Origin: an uncultured Clostridia bacterium | GTDB lineage: Bacteria > Bacillota > Clostridia > Christensenellales > UBA1242 | Length of the DNA: 10,254 nucleotides | NCBI GenBank assembly: GCA_937893125.1 | Contig: CALBHW010000018.1 | Span: forward strand, 1-10,254 | Direction of reading: 5' to 3' | Made by a program: the position numbers and the translations under genes | Notes under the pieces: generated by a model | What the model was told of the DNA's origin: nothing | The model's database searches: none | What the model saw: the letters and a program-made list of their open reading frames with translations, nothing else | Shown here: positions 6,967 through 10,254 of the stretch, in pieces | Layout of the letters: each line of letters begins with the position of its first letter | Numbering within the stretch: position 1 is the first letter of the stretch

Positions 6967-6984
6967 AAGTCCTTACTCCTAATT

Positions 6985-7242
6985 TTAGTTTTTACAAATT
7001 GACTCAAGTTCCTTTAAAGTTTCGGGGTCAATTTCTGCTTTTAGCGCCCTAAAAAACGCTTTTGTTTTGACCGCTTTTTTAAGGCACTCTTCGGCTCTAC
7101 AAATATATGCACCGCGTCCGTTTTTCTTGAAGGTTTCATCCACCGAGACTTTTTCATCTTGAACAACAAGACGCACAAGAGACGTTTTATCCTTCATTTG
7201 CCTACACGCAATACACATACGTTGTGGCTTTCCTTTTTGCAT
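6985..7242 (-). CDS. rnpM: RNase P modulator RnpM (YlxR family)
   Basis: An 85-residue YlxR/DUF448 protein. Family motifs are PQRMCIACR (6-14), a basic stretch SLVRLV (21-26), GRGAYIC (42-48) and ECLKKA (52-57). Cys10, Cys13, Cys48 and Cys53 are in the positions seen in many members. In Bacillus the homologue binds RNase P RNA and modulates its activity, hence the name RnpM. I chose ATG at 7242: GGAG (7254-7251) lies 8 bases upstream, and the protein then starts MQKGKPQRMC as in relatives. An in-frame TTG at 7269 would overlap the nusA stop and has no RBS. The gene sits 19 bases after nusA, its standard neighbour. Confidence 0.94.
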   Translation of the reverse strand: MQKGKPQRMCIACRQMKDKTSLVRLVVQDEKVSVDETFKKNGRGAYICRAEECLKKAVKTKAFFRALKAEIDPETLKELESICKN

Positions 7243-7261
7243 TATATCATCTCCACAAAAA

Positions 7262-8434
7262 TTATTCAATAGGGTTTAACAAATCATCATCCGCACCCTC
7301 GTCTTTTGGCGCTTCTGACATCTCGACTGAAGGTGCTTCCTTTTCTTCTTCTGGCTCAAAATGGTTTTCAAACATAAGCCCACCGTCGAGTTGTTTTGCT
7401 TCGCTTTCGCTTCTAACATCAATCTTCCAGCCCGTAAGTCTGCCCGCAAGTCTAACATTTTGTCCCCCGCGACCGATTGCGAGTGAAAGTTTGTCGTCAG
7501 GAACAACGACTCTTGCGTGGTTGTTGCCTTCAAGAGCATAAATCGTCGTAATTTTTGCTGGGCTCATTGCACGCGCAATGTACTCAAACGCATTATCCGA
7601 ATACTCAATAATGTCAATTTTTTCGCCGTTGAGTTCGTTTATAATCTCGTTAATTCTAACGCCCTTGTTTCCAACACACGCCCCAATCGCGTCAAGGTTT
7701 GGATTTGTGCTATAAATGGAAATCTTTGTCCTAAATCCAGGCTCTCTTGAAACATTTTTAATGACAATTTCGCCATTTTTGATTTCTGGCACTTCAAGTT
7801 CAAAAAGTTTTCTAACAAAAACATTGCTACTACGCGAAACTTGAATGAAAGGCACCTTGTTATCTTCGCGAATGTTTTTAACAAAAACCTTTATTCTATC
7901 GCCCGTGCAATAGTTCTCGCCAGGAATTTGGTCGCTTTTTTGAAGCATTCCTTCCATTGAGTTGCCAGGAATTTCAACATAAACAATGTCGTTTTCAACA
8001 CGCTTGACTTGGCAAGTAACAATTTCATTTTGCCTATCCGAAATCTCTTTCATTGCGTTTTTAAATTCCGCTTCCCTTAGTTTTTGCATAACAACTTGGC
8101 GTGCTATTTGTGCCGCAATACGACCAAAATCTCTTGGCGTCTCTTCTTGGCTTATAACATCGCCAACAGCATAAGATTTCTTGATTTGTTTTGCGTCCTC
8201 AAGACTAATTTCCTTGTCTGGGTCAGTCACTTCTTCGACAACCGTCTTGTAACTATAAACCTTAATCGTGTTTTTTTCTGGGTTAAGTTTTACGCTAGCG
8301 CTCTTTGCTTCCCCAAAATTCTTTTTATATGCGGATGTAAGCGCAGATTCAAGCGTCTCAATAAAAAATTGTTTGTCAATCCCCTTTTCCTTTTCCAAAT
8401 CATCCAATGCTACAAAAAAATCTTTATTAACCAT
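7262..8434 (-). CDS. nusA: Transcription termination/antitermination factor NusA
   Basis: NusA binds RNA polymerase and nascent RNA and modulates pausing, termination and antitermination. The 390-residue product has the RNAP-binding N-terminal domain (1 to about 130), an S1 domain (about 136-201), KH1 with GACVGNKGVRI (251-261) and KH2 with LAIGRGGQNVRLA (318-330), and ends in an acidic tail (about 360-390). It lacks the two C-terminal acidic repeats of the E. coli protein, as is normal in Bacillota. The start ATG at 8434 has AAGGAG (8446-8441) 6 bases upstream and gives the usual N-terminus. The frame is open a further 61 codons upstream to a TTG at 8617, but that extension has no good RBS and no family resemblance. 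It is followed by rnpM after 19 bases. Confidence 0.97.
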   Translation of the reverse strand: MVNKDFFVALDDLEKEKGIDKQFFIETLESALTSAYKKNFGEAKSASVKLNPEKNTIKVYSYKTVVEEVTDPDKEISLEDAKQIKKSYAVGDVISQEETPRDFGRIAAQIARQVVMQKLREAEFKNAMKEISDRQNEIVTCQVKRVENDIVYVEIPGNSMEGMLQKSDQIPGENYCTGDRIKVFVKNIREDNKVPFIQVSRSSNVFVRKLFELEVPEIKNGEIVIKNVSREPGFRTKISIYSTNPNLDAIGACVGNKGVRINEIINELNGEKIDIIEYSDNAFEYIARAMSPAKITTIYALEGNNHARVVVPDDKLSLAIGRGGQNVRLAGRLTGWKIDVRSESEAKQLDGGLMFENHFEPEEEKEAPSVEMSEAPKDEGADDDLLNPIE

Positions 8435-8633
8435 TTCTTTCTCCTTATTTTTCTTTTTGTTGTTCAAAAATGTCGTATTTTTTGGTGACTTGCCACCCAC
8501 AATACAAACTAATGCTTTGTTAACGCAAAACAATTTACCTAGTGCAATTTTACGACAAGTCATCGCATGACAGACTTGAAAATCACCATTCTCGTATGAA
8601 AAGCAAATACTCCACAACTTCTAGATAATACCT
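8435..8633 (-). other. rimP-nusA gap with alternative RNA structures
   Basis: This 199-base gap is about 34% GC by hand count, against about 18% in the 181-348 and infB-rbfA gaps. On the transcript strand GACTTG (8561-8556) can pair with an upstream CAAGTC (8578-8573, 6 bp, 11-base loop). Extended to TGACTTGTC (8562-8554), it can instead pair with a downstream GGCAAGTCA (8494-8486, 9 bp with one G-U, 59-base loop). The downstream partner can also fold locally as GGTGG/TCACC (8497-8493 and 8488-8484). These pairings exclude each other, which is switch-like. It matches no riboswitch class I recognise. A leftover coding segment is the alternative. Confidence 0.4.
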
Positions 8634-9101
8634 TTAAAAATCAATGTGCAACTTGCAATTTGCAATAGATTTTAATTCAATCTCGACTTCTTTTTCGTCT
8701 ATTTTAAAAATAACCTTACCGTCTTTAAAATCTACAATCTCGCCTGCCAAATCTTTTTTATTGTCAAGCGGTTGAAAAAGTTTAATTTCGACTTGCTTTC
8801 CCTTATTGTAGAGAAAATCTTTTTCAGTTTTGATAGGTCTATCAAGCCCAAGCGACGAAACATTGAGATAATATGGCGTGTCACCAGTTGGGTCAAGTTC
8901 GTCAAGCAACTTGTCTGCCACACGATGAACAGTCTCGCAATCATCAATTGTAATTGTTGTTCCGTCCTTTTTCACGATAAAAAGCGTCAAATTCATTCCG
9001 TTTTGCTTTTTAGCATACTCAACATCATAAAGTTCGTACCCTAAATCGTCAATTGGTTTGCTCAAAAAATCAAAAACGCTTGTCGCAATATTTTTTTTCA
9101 T
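8634..9101 (-). CDS. rimP: Ribosome maturation factor RimP
   Basis: RimP acts in early 30S subunit assembly. The 155-residue product has the N-terminal RimP domain with GYELYDVEY (21-29), LTLFIVKKDG (38-47), TIDDCETVHR (51-60), LDELDPTGD (66-74) and YYLNVSSLGLDRPI (77-90), then the SH3-like C-terminal domain (about 95-155). Length is typical (about 150-155). The usual VSSPGLDRPL motif has Leu in place of Pro at position 84. I chose ATG at 9101: GGGAG (9111-9107) is 5 bases upstream, while the in-frame TTG one codon earlier would be only 2 bases from it. It is the first gene of the nusA-infB operon, as in most bacteria, with a promoter about 70 bases upstream. Confidence 0.95.
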   Translation of the reverse strand: MKKNIATSVFDFLSKPIDDLGYELYDVEYAKKQNGMNLTLFIVKKDGTTITIDDCETVHRVADKLLDELDPTGDTPYYLNVSSLGLDRPIKTEKDFLYNKGKQVEIKLFQPLDNKKDLAGEIVDFKDGKVIFKIDEKEVEIELKSIANCKLHIDF

Positions 9102-9123
9102 CAAAACTCCCTATATAGAACAA

Positions 9124-9151
9124 TTAAGAGCAGGCACTCACCTACTCTTAA
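9124..9151 (-). promoter_or_regulatory. Stem-loop in the 5' leader of the rimP operon
   Basis: TTAAGAGCAGG (9124-9134) and CCTACTCTTAA (9141-9151) pair over 11 positions with one G-U wobble on the transcript strand, around a 6-base loop. The stem lies between the predicted transcription start (near 9168) and the rimP Shine-Dalgarno (9111-9107), ending 12 bases before the latter. It is not followed by a U-run, so it is not a standard terminator. Roles in mRNA stability or translational control of rimP are possible but unproven. Confidence 0.6.
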
Positions 9152-9174
9152 TGTCACATTTTATAAGCATAACA

Positions 9175-9203
9175 AATATATCACACATTTCCGCAAAAAT
9201 CAA
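9175..9203 (-). promoter_or_regulatory. Main promoter of the rimP-nusA-infB operon
   Basis: On the minus strand TTGATT (9203-9198) is separated by 17 bases from TATATT (9180-9175), and TGA directly before the -10 makes it an extended -10 promoter. The predicted start is near 9168, giving a leader of about 67 bases. The -35 box is the same hexamer as in the candidate tRNA promoter at 281-309. Repeats overlap and flank the -35 box. Confidence 0.7.
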
Positions 9204-9214
9204 GCACTTTTTGC
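9193..9214. promoter_or_regulatory. Dyad over the -35 box: possible operator
   Basis: GCAAAAA (9193-9199) and TTTTTGC (9208-9214) form a perfect inverted repeat with an 8-base spacer that covers the -35 box at 9198-9203. The longer word CACTTTTTGC (9205-9214) is repeated exactly at 9255-9264, a 50-base shift upstream. Such an arrangement could bind a regulator, but the arms are A/T-runs and could be chance. The rest of the 9215-9322 stretch is A/T-run-rich and holds no gene or convincing terminator that I can see. Confidence 0.35.
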
Positions 9215-9322
9215 AAAAAAAACACTATATTGCCAAAAATATTTTGAACATTTTCACTTTTTGCTATTTTTTTTGAGCACATAGATATTTTTTTACAAAA
9301 CTCAGCTAAATGACCACAACTA

Positions 9323-10254
9323 TCAATGAGGCCCAGACGATTGTACAGACTTGAAAATTTTACCTAGCTTGTCATCTATCGTAATCACTAACACATCTCC
9401 GCCATAACTATCATCATTATAACCAAATGCGTGAGATATCGCACCAGTTATCCCTTCGCCATTTTCGCCATATTTTGTTATGGCTTTAAAATTAGCCATA
9501 GTTCCATTGTAGTAAAATGTAGCATCATCAATATACTGACCAGTTTCACCACCGCCAAATGCTCCGTCATATATATTAGTAATACTCCCAGGAATAGACA
9601 TGTATTTTATAGTATCACAACATTCAAACGCCTTTACGCCAATAATTGTAACACTTTGCGGAATTATGACATCTGTAATAGAAGTTTTGCTAAAAAATGC
9701 CCTATCAGAGATTTTTGAAACATTATTTGAAATAACAATTTGAGTATCGCTTCCGCTATATACTTCTTCGGTTGTATAATTTGGCGTCATAAAACAAGCG
9801 TAAAGGTTTGTGTTTGAACTTGGCAAGTCATACCAACTCTCTAAGGTCGAGTCTGCAGTTGAAGTGTAGTAAATTTCACCTGGGTCGTTGTAGGATAGAG
9901 AGCCTACGACGGCAGAATTAGTACAAAAGTAATAGAACTCAGCACCGCTACTATTTGTTAAGTCGTCAATGCTCGACACTTTTCCCGTTGCGGTGGTTGT
10001 TCTTTCGTTAAAATTGCCGTTTAGGTAAGATGTTGTAGATGTTGAATCAATTATTGGTGTAGGTCCTACAATTTTAAATTTTGTGCTATCAGTATTCTTT
10101 TGAATTGTAACATTTCTTGATTTAATAGTAGAATCATTGTTGTTTACAAAATAAATAGAAAGATTTGAATCTTTTAATGGAAGATCTGGCTCTTCCTTTG
10201 TCAAAGCCCAGTTTAAAGAACCGCTTAGGTTGGCGTTGCGGGCGGTGTTGGCAA
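9323..10254 (-). CDS. BspA-like leucine-rich-repeat protein, 5' end outside window
   Basis: The frame is open from the stop at 9323 to the window edge, so only the last 309 complete codons are seen; an in-frame TTG at 10204 is not the real start, because coding sequence continues upstream (ANTARNANLSGSLNWAL). The first two thirds of the visible part is rich in S, T, N and D and is not recognised. About 77-136 residues from the C-terminus are LRR_5/BspA-type repeats: ISDRAFFSKTSITDVIIPQS, then VTIIGVKAFECCDTIKYMSIPGSITNIYDGAF split over two further units. A TFYYNGTMANFKAI segment follows, also typical after such repeats. Proteins of this type are usually secreted or surface-exposed in gut Bacillota and are often paralogous. 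No signal peptide, sorting motif or membrane anchor is visible here; the signal would be outside the window. It is upstream of, but probably not part of, the rimP operon. Confidence 0.8.
   Translation of the reverse strand, partial: ANTARNANLSGSLNWALTKEEPDLPLKDSNLSIYFVNNNDSTIKSRNVTIQKNTDSTKFKIVGPTPIIDSTSTTSYLNGNFNERTTTATGKVSSIDDLTNSSGAEFYYFCTNSAVVGSLSYNDPGEIYYTSTADSTLESWYDLPSSNTNLYACFMTPNYTTEEVYSGSDTQIVISNNVSKISDRAFFSKTSITDVIIPQSVTIIGVKAFECCDTIKYMSIPGSITNIYDGAFGGGETGQYIDDATFYYNGTMANFKAITKYGENGEGITGAISHAFGYNDDSYGGDVLVITIDDKLGKIFKSVQSSGPH

Noticed and set aside
7243..7269. Longer rnpM start at TTG 7269
   Set aside because: It would overlap the nusA stop, has no RBS, and adds residues absent from relatives; ATG at 7242 has GGAG 8 bases upstream.
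9215..9322. A terminator for the LRR gene in the T-run-rich stretch after its stop
   Set aside because: The best stem before the run of eight T on the minus strand is only 5 AT pairs (ATATT/AATAT); no convincing hairpin was found.
9431..9718. A 95-codon plus-strand frame inside the LRR gene
   Set aside because: Antisense to clear BspA-type repeats; no family resemblance or RBS.
10202..10204. TTG as the start of the LRR gene
   Set aside because: The frame stays open to the window edge and the upstream residues look coding, so the gene is simply truncated by the window.
1..10254. CRISPR array, insertion sequence, prophage, toxin-antitoxin or defence genes
   Set aside because: No array of spaced repeats, transposase motifs, terminal inverted repeats, or phage or defence domains were found on either strand.

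Overview
The window is chromosomal sequence from a low-GC Bacillota-like bacterium, most likely an uncultured gut-type Clostridia or a related lineage. This rests on the rimP-nusA-rnpM-infB-rbfA-nrnA-truB gene order, strong AAGGAG-type ribosome binding sites, TTG starts, AT-rich intergenic DNA and a BspA-like leucine-rich-repeat protein gene next door. TGA is used as a stop, so the genetic code is standard. The species cannot be named from the sequence alone. Every gene supported here lies on the minus strand, so transcription runs from high to low coordinates.

Layout in the direction of transcription: (1) 10254-9323, the 3' part of a BspA-like LRR_5 gene whose 5' end lies outside the window. 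(2) 9322-9102, a 221-base gap with a good sigma-A promoter (TTGATT, 17 bases, extended -10 TATATT), repeats around its -35 box, and an 11-bp hairpin in the 5' leader. (3) 9101-1168, one apparent operon: rimP, nusA, rnpM (ylxR), infB, rbfA, nrnA, truB and an endonuclease IV-family TIM-barrel gene. Most junctions are 11-19 bases or overlap. The two wide gaps are rimP-nusA (199 bases, unusually GC-rich for an intergenic stretch and able to form alternative structures) and infB-rbfA (92 bases to the preferred rbfA start). (4) 1092-349, yebC, with a possible promoter of its own. (5) 156-81, tRNA-Ala(GGC) with an encoded CCA, followed by a perfect 19-bp terminator hairpin and a short tandem repeat at the window edge.

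The operon products act together on gene expression: NusA and IF2 in transcription elongation and translation initiation, RimP and RbfA in 30S maturation, RnpM on RNase P, NrnA in the last step of RNA decay, and TruB in tRNA modification. Two usual Bacillota members are missing: the L7Ae-like ylxQ gene between rnpM and infB, and ribF after truB, where the TIM-barrel gene sits instead. I see no mobile element, CRISPR array, phage or defence gene, and no clearly novel multi-gene system. The most interesting signals are the rimP-nusA gap, the repeat and dyad arrangement at the operon promoter, and substitutions at key positions in IF2 (G4 motif TKVD) and in the endonuclease IV homologue (a missing metal ligand).
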